A stretch of 64,000 nucleotides of DNA, taken from positions 9,150,501-9,214,500 of the forward strand of contig NC_135367.1 in assembly GCF_051622035.1 (NCBI RefSeq). Reading direction: 5' to 3'. The stretch's first letter is position 1. The number at the start of each line of letters is the position of its first letter. The notes under the pieces are model-generated. The model was given only the letters and a program-made list of their open reading frames with translations, was not told the origin of the DNA and made no database searches. The translations under genes were made by a program, and so were the position numbers. Of the stretch, positions 46,061 to 59,048 are shown piece after piece. The DNA comes from Arctopsyche grandis (Eukaryota > Arthropoda > Insecta > Trichoptera > Hydropsychidae).

Positions 46061-46318
46061 AAATGACATTTTTTTTAAATTTCCTCTAATATAAATAGAC
46101 GATAGTAATAATAATAAGACTCTGATAGTGTGGGTGTGTGTGTCTGTAGTCAAAGGATTATTTATTGCTACAATGACAAGAAGAGGGGTTATCTTGTGTG
46201 TTGTTGTTGTATCGTATCATGACCCACTGCCAATGTGAACGATGCCCTTTTCCTACATAATAATCAATTGTTGTGACTCACTGATCGTTGTACATTGACC
46301 TTTGGTATTTTATGCATT

Positions 46319-47032
46319 TTAAATCTTGAAATTCTCATATTTCATATGAAATGAGACAAACTCTGCAGGCGTAGACACATATAATGGTACGTGGCACGTG
46401 TTTTTTAGACAGTTTGCACATGTAAAAAATGCTACCTTGTAAAAACAGTAATACGACCGATCTATGTTATGGTGATCCAGGCCAAAACTCAACCGCCTGG
46501 AGTATTTTCGGTGATATTTTAATCTTGTATTGATATAAGTTTGACAGTGGTCGATGAAGGTGATTTCCATATTTGAATAAATGTTGGATAAACTTGTCGA
46601 AGTAATAAGATAGTGCGAATTAAAATGACATTTAGACACGCCCATTTTACACAGCTGGAGTTTACCTACGCACACCGTGCTGTACGATTCTGTATATCTG
46701 CGCCTTAATAATTGTATCTGAAATATAAACGTTTTCCTAGATTTGTGGGAAAGATATACGTGGCACGTCTTTTTTGTATAGTTTTCCCATGCAAAATACG
46801 ACGTACTTTGGTGTGTCAAATCTGTACCGTCACGTCCCTTCACAAGCGGCACCCCCTGTAATGTTTTCGTGATCGATAATGGTATTTCCATATTTGAAGA
46901 AATGTAGGAGAAACTTGTCGAAATAATAAGATCATACGTATTAATGACACGAAGATACGCCTCTCACCGCTGGAGTCCACGTACGCGTCTCGTGCCGCAC
47001 TTTTCAGTGTGTTCCTACATTCTATTTAGTTG
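46319..47032 (-). repeat. Diverged tandem duplication, ~321-bp period, partly open in one frame
   Basis: 46385-46705 and 46745-47030 are diverged copies. Both carry GTGGCACGT, CCATATTTGAA, AACTTGTCGAA.TAATAAGAT and a CTGGAGT.CACGTACGC-like phrase. On the minus strand a 190-codon frame (46891-46319) spans most of both. Related residues repeat 107 codons apart (NMEI, LI-STS-S-I-SN, K-TCHV). The frame closes in the second copy because of a two-base deletion. No known domain is visible, and it may be non-coding. Confidence 0.55.
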
Positions 47033-49863
47033 TACTACAATGCTACATCAATATAGTTTCAATTTTTAGGTTATTATCATCTCAAAATATGACGATAACT
47101 TTAGAAAGAACCATAGAATTCTCCTGAAATATATAATAAAATACTTTAGACGCAATTTGCTTTCCATGTAATTTTCGAAGCTTACTTTTCAAAAGCGTTT
47201 TCATATTTATTTTGATTCACAAAGATTGAATATCGTAAATAATAATTGCCTAATGCGTGCGTGTGTATACATTTTAATTTTATGCATGTGTATACATGCA
47301 TACATTTTAACCCTGCTCCGTCACTTTTTCCCCCCCTTGGAATCGTTTATCATGGAAAGAGACGTGGCATAGTGTAGGCATAAGAGTGGGCTATGCGATT
47401 CCTTTGTCACTATAATTAATAATTCTTTTGTTTAATGTCAGTCGATCAAATGGCGGCTTCCGTTGATCGGAATTGGGATCTTTTATCGAGTGCACAAGTG
47501 TGTATGCACACAAGCCACTAGTATAATATAAACAAATAAGCACAGATCCTTAAATGAAATGGAGTAAAAATTCTAATTGGAAATTAAGGAATTGTTTTTA
47601 AAGGTCTTGAACATTTTTATTGTGGTATAAAAATCGTATTTTATTAATATCAAGATTTTTTCCTTTTTATTTTGAGTAATTTTATTTATTTTGTAAATAA
47701 AATTTCAAATTTAAACACGACTTGTAATAAAACGAAAAATATCAAAGGAATATCAATTCTGTTTTATTATACTTAAAAATCATCCAAACAAAGTACATAT
47801 GTACGCACATACATACATACATATATACCGACACAAATAAAAAAATATGTAACTCAATTACATCATCATATCTTACTATCAAATCTTAGAGAGAAAACGT
47901 GAAATGTTTGATCTAAATCAATCAAACGACGGTAAAATACACATACAAAGAATTAATGATTAATTTAATACAGAAGTCGTTTTCTACATGATTATATAAA
48001 TATAAATCGGAACTCTGATATTGACCAATATGTAAGATTGATACTGATGCGCTGCATTCGGTGCCTGCATGGGGGTATTCATTATGCAAATTAGAATATC
48101 GTAAATTATGCATAAATGATAATGTTACGTAGTACATACATAGATTTAAAACACGTTCATAATTTCATCATTTTAATTCAACGTATTATGTGTATTATGA
48201 AAAAGCAACGTGAAAATGTGTACCATTAGGTCGAGTTCAAATAATCACTTTAGTGTCAATATTTATGTATAGATATTGAATATTATATGCACAGGCGTTG
48301 AGAATGAATTGTCGTTAAACGGGATCGTTATACAGTCGTCTTCGATTATTTTCGTGTTTGAATACTACATATTTATAATGTAATAAGAGGAGAAAAACGG
48401 TCGTTAGCCACAAGGCTGAATAATCTGTCAATGATAGACACGTAAAAAAAACTTTCTCATGAGCGGCCTTATTATAGAGCGACTTGTCGACTTGAACAAC
48501 TTTGGTAGCTAACTAGCGTAAATGTACATTATTTAACAATCACAGTCTCCAAAATAGTACGTACTTTACATACCAAATTACTGCGAGATTAAAATAAACT
48601 GGCACTGTATGTACATACATATAAGAAGAACACGATGAAAAATCTAAGAACAAATTTAAATGTAAATTGGAATGCGATGAATAATTCCTCTTATAAGGAA
48701 TTTTACTTGATTTTGTTTTAGTAAGCATATTTAGTATTAAATTGTGCTAATATTGGAGTCACAACTTACCTATAGTTTATTTATAATCCAGTCATCATAC
48801 ACTAATGGTTTCGATACAATGTATGTATTTATCTAATTTAAAAATGATACTGATTTGGATTCCTACATGAGATTAGAGAATTAATTATAAAATAAAAACT
48901 ATTCAAGAATATTCTTCTTTTATCAATCTTTCTATTGCAGTATATACTGGTCGAATCTATCAGCATATCTTGGACATTTGGTAGTTTGCAGTCACATAGT
49001 ATATATTTATGAGGCCCTTGTTATCAAAGATAACTTTATATATTTTAATGCTATTTTGTTCTGCTGGTCATTAGGAATTCGTAATTAACAATTGTAACTG
49101 TCAAAACCAGCTAAGCTTGGTACTAAATTAAATTTAAAAACAGGACTTGCATCAAAACTGTCTTGTGAAATAGTATCTTAGAAACAAATTTTTCTTTTAT
49201 GAAAAAAAAATAAATGTACACGCATACGGACTAAATTGAAGAGTTCTAAATTGGTTTTTTATTTAATTTAACATATAATTTAATTCATCTTTACATATAC
49301 ATATTTCATTTCACATTTGTTTGTAGTGGGGAGAAAAATATGCGGTTCTTTTTGTTCATCTTAGATGTTCTGGCCAATTGGATTATAAAACTAGACTAAA
49401 AAATTCATATCATAATATTCTCTATACCTATTTATAATGCCTGCATTTATTTGGTCAACTTCGTTCGATTTGATCAGTAAATAGATTATTATCGGTCACT
49501 GACTGCTTGACTATTGTGTTTTTCAAAAAATACTTAAAACAATAAGCGATTTACTCACCGTTCACTTTTATCTACATACATACATATGTACATAGGTATA
49601 TGGTAGGCTATCGTTACTAATTTTTCGTAAAAATTACTGACCATTTATTGATAAAAACAGACCGTTTAAATTGTTGCCGATTTTAAAATGTAAACAGTCA
49701 CTAACTGGAGTTTCTCCTTTTTTATTTAACATTAATTTGAATCATAACACAAATGTATGTACACATATACATATTGATAACATTATAAATATGAATTATA
49801 CAGTTTGAAACTTTGAATACTGATTTAAAAAGCGTATTTTTGTAAAATAGTACATTTAACATG
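47033..49863. other. Gene-free stretch
   Basis: 47330-47520 is unique and GC-richer (CGATCAAATGGCGGCTTCCG). The remainder is AT-rich with TACATATGTA microsatellites. No exon was supported. Confidence 0.4.
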
Positions 49864-49871
49864 TATGAAAT

Positions 49872-50277
49872 CGGGTCTACGTGATGAGACAGAATGCTAA
49901 ATTACAGAAAACATAAATATCGGAAGGCAAAGATCGAAAATCGAAAGATCTTAAGTTGAAAGATCAAAAAAAATGGTGCATGGTAAACGGTACATACTTA
50001 CGTACATACTCACTTAATTTGCGCGAGCAGGATACAACAGGAACAAGAGGAACATGCTTTTCCTCCCGTATTCTGCGCGCGCACATTAATACGGGAGGAA
50101 AAGCCTGTTCCTCTTGTTCCTGTTGTATCCTGCTCGCGCAAATTAAGTGAGTATGTACCGTTTACCATGCACCATTTTTTTTTTGATCTTTCGACTTAAG
50201 ATCTTTCGATTTTCGATCTTTGCCTTCCGATTTTTGCGTTTTCTGTCGTTTAACATTATGTCTCGTCACGGAAAACG
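49872..50277. mobile_element. Long-arm foldback MITE, copy 2, full length
   Basis: Two arms of about 190 bases. Left: CGGGTCTACGTGATGAGAC, GGAAGGCAAAGATCGAAAAT, ATGGTGCATGGTAAACGG. The right arm is its near-perfect complement. The inner part holds a second hairpin (CTTTTCCTCCCGTATTCTG and its complement). ATGAAAT flanks both sides (49865-49871 and 50278-50284), consistent with an 8-base duplication with one mismatch. Confidence 0.88.
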
Positions 50278-50284
50278 ATGAAAT

Positions 50285-51420
50285 CATACCATAAATACTG
50301 TGATTATTAAATTGAAATATAAATTTGAGACACGAATGGTTCTTTTGATAAAGTCCGTCTCTTGACGCCTCACCGTGATGATAATGATAATGATGATACA
50401 TAATTACATTCACAACGTCCATACACCTGTAATATTACTAAAGTAGTCGCACGAAGGTCTTTATTTGAACTAACGTGAAAGTTTCTAATGAAGATTTTGA
50501 TTACTTTTTTTCTATTCTATTATAATAAATTCGTTTGGTTGAAAAAATTTTGGATTGATCGCACTTTTACTCGGTATAAATAAACTCACCCATACATGAA
50601 AATGGCCATTGACACCTGGCATGGAATTGTGTTTATGATTTTATTGCATATTTATTGTTGTTCACCTTCTGACAGACGCTTCCTGATTTTAAGTTTTCTA
50701 TAATCCTATGCTCGAATGTTAATTTTTATATTACGTACACGACGTTTTTATTGATTTTATTTTTTTTATCCAGTGTGTTTGCAAACATTAGATTATGTCT
50801 GATTAATTTAATTTTTACACAAAGTATTTCATATTGCATTAATAAATCTGCCAAGTATTGTTGCAATCAAAATTGTTATTAATAAATATGACGTGTGTAT
50901 ATATCATAAACATATGTATTATATATGAGCTATCGATTTGATTGATTCATATTGGTACAAAAAAATTTGAATTAAATGGCAAAATTTTAAACGGAAGCAT
51001 TTATTAAAATGTAATTTAATGCAATTTGCATATTTACTACATACAATGAGGTGAAAAATTCTTAAATTAATTTATATCAACGGAGAGCTTTATATACAAG
51101 GATTCGAAAGCAGTTCCTCAATAACCTTAGGCAGCTAAGGTGTTCAGTGAGTAAGCGGCACTGTTCACTCTGCTTCGGGTTTTTCAACACCTTGGGCTCC
51201 ATACACCAATTAATTAAATGTATTTTTAATATTCCTTTCAAATGGGATATCGATTTAAAAAAATATCTTAAAAAAAATTAGTATATTTTATTTTAATTAA
51301 TACAATTTTGTGAATAAAAATGTTGAAGGATAATGACTATAATAAATAAATGAATAAACCAGTTGAAATATGTCAATGGCTTCTTTCAATATTTCTGTGT
51401 AACGATTCTTTTCGCCTGTA
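50285..51420. other. Unannotated AT-rich spacer
   Basis: No supported exon. 51085-51210 has a short unique GC-richer patch. Confidence 0.4.
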
Positions 51421-51429
51421 AATCGGAAC

Positions 51430-51462
51430 GGCTATAAAAGGTCGGCGGATTGCTCAATATAA
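51430..51462 (+). repeat. Fragment of the TATA-containing LTR-like repeat
   Basis: GGCTATAAAAGGTCGGCGGA followed by TTGCTCA is identical in wording to the core of the blocks at 13226-13460 and 52440-53060. The initiator downstream is missing. Confidence 0.6.
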
Positions 51463-51804
51463 TAAAATTAAAAATATAAATATAAAAATAAGATCAAAAT
51501 TAATGTACTATACCAAAAATTATCACACGGCAACGTTCAGGGCGGCGATGTAAATTCTTTAATAATTTAGTGCAATCGGAAATAACAATAGTGTACAACG
51601 GAATAATGATATTTAGGAATATTTTCCATTTGAAAAGTGAGAAATCCTTTTATGTTTTGTTGAAGGCCAAAAATTTTTCTCAAGTTTTTTTGAGCAGTTT
51701 TAAATTAAATAAAAATATATTTAAAATTTATTTGTAAGGGTTTAAAATACGTTTTCATATGTTATTGTAAATAAGAAGTTGACTTATATTATTATTTTGT
51801 TTCT

Positions 51805-51875
51805 TTTCAGCTATATTTTTGGCCATTGTCGCGCAATAGGAATTTCTGTAATGCTACAATGGTCCAAACTTTAAA
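51805..51875 (-). repeat. Fragment of the LINE found at 62865-63787
   Basis: Shares the ~65-base stretch with TTTTTGGCCATTGT, GGAATTTCTGTAATGCTACA and GGTCCAAACTTTA that lies at 63725-63787. Confidence 0.7.
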
Positions 51876-52439
51876 TATGTAAATATATGAAAATTATGTA
51901 TTAATTAATTATATTCAACAATTATGTAGAATTATTACAAGTTTTAGACAGAAATAAAGTTGAGCATGAATGCTACTAATTTAGTATTTACCATCGTAGT
52001 GGAAATTTACATAAATATTTAATATTAACAACTTTTTTACAGTTTATAAGGTCAGTTAATAATATTTCTTTTTGGTCTATTCACATAATTTCTGGTAAAG
52101 TGATCATTATTTATTTTACAACATTAAATTTGTTAGCATAATAATATAAAATACATCAAAAACTTACCAAAAATTGTCATCAAATGTTCATTACACCTAC
52201 AATATATACTAATATGTTAGTTAAACCCAAAATTACATCAACTGGTAATCTTTATAACTACTTCACACTTTGCTTAGTCAAAAGTTTGAATCAAATGATT
52301 GCAATAGCACATATAGTTTATCTTTTTTTTATCTTTTTTTTTTTACATATATACCAGGAAGGCCTTACAGGTAAATCCCAAATAATAAATTATAAAAATA
52401 ATAAATTATTTTTATTTAAAATAGCACATCTAAATAACA

Positions 52440-53060
52440 TCAGTTTTCAGTGAGTATGTAGTTTATTCTTCACATCTCGAACAACTAGTTTTGAATGGTG
52501 ACACGACAACTCGTTCACAGATTTTCCGTAAACCGATGATGCGCTCCAGGCATTACGTATACGGCCATCTCTTTCTCACCCCGTTTGTTCACCATGATCT
52601 CGTTTACTCTGCCATTACGTATGCAGCCATCTCTTTCACAGACCATTTTTTCACCGATAACAGACGGTCTGTAAAAGAGATGGCTGCATACGTAATGGCA
52701 TAGTAAACAAAATCATGGTGAACAGACGGGGTGAGAAAGAGATGGCCGTATACGTAATACCTGGAGCGCATCATCGGCTTACGGAAAATCTGTGAACGAG
52801 TTGTCAGGTAACCGTTTTGAATGAATCAACAGAGCAATCCACCGACCTTTTATACTAAACGCAGTGAGATCATTGGATGTTGAGCCCTCCTCGCTCATAG
52901 GCCGTCGAGTCCTGAACGCTGATTGGACGATGAGTGCTAGCTACCCATTGGTCGACGAGTACCTTTTTTGTTCAGTAAAAACTTTCGAATGGGATCAAAA
53001 CATGACACGCTCGTGCTACGCTCCGGCATTTAATCATCAATCGTTGATAGCTCGAGCTTC
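52440..53060 (-). mobile_element. LTR-like block with TATA box, interrupted by a foldback MITE
   Basis: On the minus strand: CGTCCAATCAGCG, TATAAAAGGTCGGTGGATTG, TCATTC, then the MITE at 52498-52813, then GATGTGAAGAATAAAC. This is the same order as 13226-13460, where no MITE is present. The insertion lies within a few bases of the predicted start site. Confidence 0.6.
52498..52813. mobile_element. Foldback MITE with ~148-bp arms and 10-bp target duplication
   Basis: The left arm runs from GTGACACGACAACTCG to CATCTCTTTCACAGACC and the right arm is its near-perfect complement, leaving a ~20-base loop. GTTTTGAATG is repeated exactly at 52488-52497 and 52814-52823. A 9-10 base duplication with long arms suggests a Mutator-like (MULE) origin. 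The uninterrupted copy at 13226-13460 shows the empty site. Confidence 0.85.
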
Positions 53061-53149
53061 TTAACACGTTACTGCACCAGAGACACGGTTAGAGCGATAA
53101 CGTGATTGTGCAGCGGCTAAGGTGTTGATATCCATCATATAGTAAGAGG

Positions 53150-53283
53150 TTATTATATGTGAGTGAGGACATTCGGTTCGCGCGACTCAGCAAACCACGT
53201 AGTCTGTCCGGCCGACATAACGGTGCACGCGTGCAGGTGAAATTGTTTACATTCGCCCGCCAGTCGTTCTCAAACTGTGCATC

Positions 53284-53338
<55 letters not shown>

Positions 53339-53460
53339 TGATCCGTCAAATCTAACGACCGATAGCCGATTTTTTACGGTACAAAGTCCGACCCCGAACG
53401 CGCGCAGACCTTCGCGGAAAAAAGTGTAAACAGTGAACGAGTGGGTCACACACATACCTA
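53150..53460. other. CpG-rich block with a (CA)n tract
   Basis: 53160-53280 and 53340-53450 have many CpG sites (GTTCGCGCGACTCAG, CCCCGAACGCGCGCAG). The tract at 53288-53325 is (CA)n. Such a block may be a promoter or 5' UTR, but no coding exon follows on either strand. Confidence 0.3.
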
Positions 53461-53889
53461 CTATTGATATTTTATGATCGAAAACAGTGTTAAGATGATA
53501 CTGAGAAAGTATAATTAGTTTGTGGTATATGTGCTCTGTGTTGTGTTTGATATATTCGGGCTTGGTGTGTCTACGCGTACTATTATTGTGAGGTTGGTGT
53601 TTTTTTTTATATTGTAATTTTTTTTTTAAATAATTGGTCGTGACACATTCGCGATAAGAACGTGACGATTGATTCAATGCCTTTTCGGACATGTTATTAA
53701 TGCAATTGCATTATTATCTAAATGCATTAATTTATTACGTATCTATTTGATTATTAAAATATTTTTATTGTTCATATATCATATTCGTGATGTATCTTTA
53801 GTCTTTTTTACGGATACCGTGATCATCATCTATGTACTTTACACAATGTTTGTTGTTGTTAGTGTTTGTAATATAGTCTCATTTCAATG

Positions 53890-55070
53890 TTAGTGCTTAA
53901 GGCATAATAGGAAAAAAAACTCAAAAACCTAGTTATGATTGTGATAAATGGTCAGAATAAATTTCATATGTATGTATACATATAATCGATCTAAAGCAAA
54001 TAGTATTTTGGTTATTTTTGTTTACATATGTACATGATACTTGAAGGCTATTGAATCTCTTCACAAGTTTATTGATATGGTTGCTATACATATGTTCATG
54101 TTTTATGGTTTATATGCCAGTTAATTTGTTATTTTGGGACTGTCTTCTTTTTAGGTTAGTATCAATAAATTAGTGATTTATTTTGGATTAACATTGAGTT
54201 TTGAATGGTTACTATTTGAGGGATTATTCCATACATAATTATATTTGATATACATAAGGGGGTGATATGTACATATGTATATATATATTTGTATATATAT
54301 ATTTGTATATATATATTTGTATGTATATATATATATGTATATATTTTGATATGTATATATTTTGATATGTATATATATATTTGTACATATATGTTTATGG
54401 GGAATATATAATTTGACTGTATTTTAGTATTCACTAAAGTACATTGAAATTTTATTCGGCTACTTTGCACTTAAAATTAGATAACATGTACTATTCATTT
54501 TACTTTGAATATGTGCTTTTAACTTTAAAACATATACCATTCACTTTGAACGCTTGCATCTTTATTTCAAATACTTTTTACTTTAAAATATATGTATGTA
54601 TACTATTCACTTGGAACACGTTAACTTATAAAAACTAATTTTACTAGAAGAATTTCAAAAATGTAAAAAACAATATAGACAAATAAAATACATAGATATC
54701 AAAAATAAATTTTAGTACAAAAAATACAAATATGGTAAAAAAATAAACTAATAATGATTACTTTTGTCTGATTTAGTGATTTTAATGAGTAAATAAATAA
54801 AAATTCCAATGATAATGATTTTTCTCAAGTGCAAAATATTTGTTGAATGATGAATAATATATTTGATGTTGAATACTTTGTTTTTTGAGAGATATATAGG
54901 TATATTATTTGATATAAGCGTACATCATTTTTACGAAAATGCATATTGTAAAAATTTAAGTTCAATAAATAGCACCCTATTTTTTATATTCTTTTTTGTG
55001 ATGATAACGGGTAATGACGATTAAATATTGGATATATTGAAGACATACCACTTATCGTCGTTGAATACAA
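53890..55070 (-). mobile_element. Strongly decayed Jockey copy
   Basis: Patches align in order with the 3' part of the element at 34459-38772: GGCATAATAGGAAAAAAAAC and CTCAAAAACCTA (53900), CTCTTCACAAGT (54057), ATATGGTTGCTAT, GATTTATTTTGGATTA, GAGGGATTATTCCATAC (54210), and CGATTAAATATTGGATATAT (55018). AT microsatellite (54265-54390) has expanded inside. No reading frame survives. Confidence 0.7.
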
Positions 55071-55324
55071 AAGTAGGTTATAAAGTGAATTTTTCAAAAC
55101 AAAATAATATTCATTTTGCTTCAATTAAATTTCAAAATTATTGTTTAATATTAGTATTGAAGCTTGAATTTAAATACGTAGCAGAAGGAGTGATATAATT
55201 GTCATCGTTGATATAAATTTAATATGATTTTAATAATAGTAATTAAAATAGACGATTTGATATCTCAATCAAATGCTGAATAAGAAATTTATTTTTAATA
55301 TAGACGATTAATAATCAAATTGAT

Positions 55325-55470
55325 AATTGATGCTCACAATACATCCTATAATGTTTAAAATAGTCACTGCTTCAGTGATTATTCCTATGGCTTGTAATAT
55401 TTACATACTGTATAATGTTTTTAATGCACAATAGAAGAAAAATTGCCAAATATTATATTTACAAAACGAA
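55325..55470 (-). mobile_element. Decayed Jockey 3' UTR fragment
   Basis: TGCTCACAATACATCCTATA, AATAGTCACTGCTTCAGTGAT and GCACAATAGAAGAAAAATTG align in order with 34500-34660 of the intact element. It is separate from the remnant at 53890-55070. Confidence 0.55.
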
Positions 55471-58120
55471 TCACATGATGAATACATTAAAATATTTAAA
55501 AATAAGTGTAATTGGAGAATTGAATTGAACCATTAGATAAATTTCATAAAAGAGTGAAGATAATGATAGTGTTTGTATTCTAAGCAATATATTGAAAAAT
55601 TGATTCTGAAATCATACGACAAAAAGTGTGCAATACATATGACTTAATTTTTAAGAATCTCATATGTTGGCAGCTTAAATTGAAGAAGGTCATGATAAAT
55701 ACGAGTCTTATAGTCGGGTACACATAATTCATTTTTTATGTAGATCATAAAATAAATAAATATCACATACATCAATTTCGGTCATATGAAATTTCATGAA
55801 ACATTAATTTCAGCACACTTGATATCTCGAGTGATGCATCACTCGATTTCGTTTCTTCAACTTTCTATTTAACATTTTGTAACATATTTTTGTATTTTCC
55901 ACTATTCGCGAGTTCACATCCGAATTTTCATTAGTTTTACGTGCGATTTCTCTATTTAACAAGTGGACCTTTCACTTTCTTCGGTTCATCTCCTCTTCAT
56001 CATACAAGCATACATTCGTACAAATATGTATTTCGGAGACCGACCGACCGATTGGTGACCGCAAAATAAAAAGCAGTTTCAGTTTAAGCACGCCAATAAA
56101 ATGCGAATAAATTAAACCGATTGTATAATATTGTATAATTCAATTTTACAGGTTAGGTTTTTAGTGATGAAATATTTTCAACCTGCAGCATAATTCACAG
56201 TTTCGTAATTATACAAGTTCGGTTCAACAGACGTATATAATCACACTCAGGTATTGATTACACTTCTAAACCTTGAAATTAGATCGTAACGAACGGCTAA
56301 AAATCGATCCTGTTAACTGAAATAAATGTTTAACGATTTGTAAATTTAATATATTTTATGCAAATCAACATTTCAGAAAAGAGTCTACATTAATTTGCAT
56401 TAACTGGTAATTTTTCATAGTAGATTTAGTTAAAAAAAATTAAATTAAATTGATTTCAATTCTAGAACGATTTTCTTTATAATGTATACAAAATTTTCAT
56501 TACATAGATGTATAATTAGTTATTTAAAATTCGCGAATCAAAGTACAATCTAAAATTTATTAACACAATTTCATAACTCGTACACATGTATTATATGTAG
56601 TGATATAAATATGTGAAGATAGTAGACTTATAAATATTTAAATGGATGCAAATTTCAATTGTGTATGTGACCCAAAACATATCTACATTTTAAAGTATGT
56701 GAGAGGCGTAAAAGCAAGCAGTTAGTGTCGCAATCCTTTTAGTATGCTGTAAATGTGCATATTTGCAAGTTAGGTTCGTTCTTCGAGGCTCGTACAGTGT
56801 GGCTTTTATATGTAATTCGAAATACAACATGAATGTACACATGTGTTCGTTATGCAGATAAAAAATGTAGTCAAAGAAAGTTTTGGTTGATATTGTTGTA
56901 CGAAATATAATTAAGAATCGTTCTTACTACATTTCGGAGTTCAAATTACAGTTAGATTAAACATTTTTGGCACGTAGGATAAAAAATTAAAAGTCGATTA
57001 ATTTTGAAGTAAATGACGTTGGTGAATTCAGCTCGTTCATTAATCATCCGTTGAAGTCAATCTGCAGTTGCAAAACAGAATCGGCATAATTGCATACTAT
57101 CACTGCTTACATTCAACTTTATTTTGATGGCACAAAGTCGGTGAGAATTTCGCAATCTAATTGTGTGTAACAATATTTTAATCTCAACACGTCAAATTGA
57201 CGAGATCAATTTCTATTTAATTCATATTCAAATTTATTTAATTAACAGTAATCATCGACGAAACCGTACTCACTTAATAATGATACTAAACACATTTTTA
57301 ATTAAATGTGAAATTTTAATTTCACCTAAATGTATTGTATGGAATAATTTTATAAAAAAAACATAATTAGGTACTAGTTGATATAATTTTTTTAAGTTGA
57401 ACGTATTCCAGTGATCTAAAGATTTTTCGCCGATTAATCTCTGGTGAGTTGTGTGTCGTACTTTTTTCTCAAAGACGTGAAAATTGTCTACTAATTAATA
57501 AGACTTTTATTTACAGTAAAATATAACTGATCGGGTGATTCAAAAAGAGTATGCTAAATTTTGAAAACTCAAAATATTATTAAAAAAGGGCAGAAAGTTT
57601 TAGCTTTATTACAGTCAATTATTTTAGCTTTTTTTAAAACAATATTTCGATCTTCATTTTGTTCGATTTAAAATTAAAATTTTTGACATAAGAGTCAAGA
57701 AATTAATTTTTCGTTGAGTCTGTCGACAAATTTCGAAGCCAGGAATTTATTTACTTCTATTCGTAGCTTTATATGAATCATTGATATTTTTCTAAAAATA
57801 GTACAAGTACTCTCATACATTTTTTCCTATTGAACACTTATTTTTCTCATTGAAAAAACAAACCTATGCATAATACTTTTTATGATTAATTATATTGAAA
57901 ATATATATGTACATACATACATTTTATTTTAGCATATTTTTCTCACACATAAACTTGTTCATTAGGACTGTATCTCATTTTTTACATATAAAAATACAAA
58001 TAAGTACATCAAAATTTACATTTTACAATAGACACAAAAAGACGTAATTTGTTATATTGAACTTTTTTTCCATTTTATTTAAATTGTCTACTCATCCTTG
58101 ACTATACAATATAGAAATAC
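55471..58120. other. Gene-free stretch
   Basis: AT-rich, largely unique sequence. 55820-56100 and 57000-57140 are slightly less AT-rich. No exon, repeat family copy or large hairpin was recognised. Confidence 0.4.
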
Positions 58121-58129
58121 ACACACGTG

Positions 58130-58450
58130 CATGGTGTAGATTAGCTCGTAAATTACGGCTTTAATTTTGCAAAAAGAAAATCGACTCGAGCGACAGCTCG
58201 GATTTGCCGATTCAATCGGCGAGGCGATTGCATAACACTTTTGCACTACAGGTGTTTTGCAGTTTGTTTTGGAAGTCCAGTGGCGGTTCGGAATGTCGGC
58301 CATTGAAAGCCAAATCGACCTTTGGTTTCACGGTTGAGTGGTCATTTTAACAAAGACGCCACCAAATTGTCCAATGATAATATGGACCGTGGCCTAAGGC
58401 CTTGACGCAACATCAAGCTTTCTTATCTCTTTGGGATAAGTGGAAATTTT
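58130..58450. other. Unique GC-richer block, enhancer-like
   Basis: Contains paired GATA sites (CTTATC at 58422-58427, GATAAG at 58435-58440), GACCTTTGG, AACAAAGACG, CCAATGATAATATGG and a CGGTTGAGTGGTCATTTTA run. No splice sites or frame were supported. Evidence is composition and site density only. Confidence 0.3.
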
Positions 58451-58859
58451 TTAGACTTAAGTTGAAACATCCTTAGGATTGATTGTCGAAATGAAAACTA
58501 CATGTAATAGATTTGCTGTTATACATAGAATGACTCGTTTATGTCAACATTGACTTACATATACACTTGCTTTGTAAACATCATTGGAATGAACGATGGT
58601 AATACTATATATTTTTAGTATTGTTTATATTATAGTTTATTTATTTTTTCAATACATACATGGAATATGTAGATTGGTATTACAGTGCAATGCAATGTAA
58701 GCGCCATGCACCGATAACTTCACTTGTCAGCGATCACGTACTTGCGGAGAATTACAGTTGAATGTCGTTGAATCTTATTTGATAGTGTGTTAAAAAATTG
58801 TATCTAGATTGAACGCTTCGTAAGTCAATAACACGACGAATTTTGTTTTAGATATTATA

Positions 58860-59048
58860 ATGGTTTTTGTATTAGAACAGCTAATTAAATTTTATTTGAA
58901 ATTTAAAAATAATATTCGTTTGTTTGCATACTTTATTCATTTGGTTAGTTTTTCGTGTAATGTCGGGGAAAAAATAGCAGTCCGTTATCAAAATCAATCT
59001 AAGAACTGTTTCGATGCAGATTGTGAAAAAAATCATAGATGTGTCCAG
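58860..59048 (+). CDS. Candidate first coding exon of a secreted or membrane protein
   Basis: ATG at 58860 opens 63 codons that end exactly at CAG before GTGTGC, a possible donor. TTTTGTTTTAG at 58843-58853 could be the acceptor of a leader intron. The peptide has a hydrophobic stretch (IRLFAYFIHLVSFSC, a late signal or anchor), then a cysteine-bearing segment with NCFDADCEKNHRCVQ, spaced like small disulfide modules of the WAP or EB type. No following exon was found in the window. The protein is not identified, and a chance frame is possible. Confidence 0.35.
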
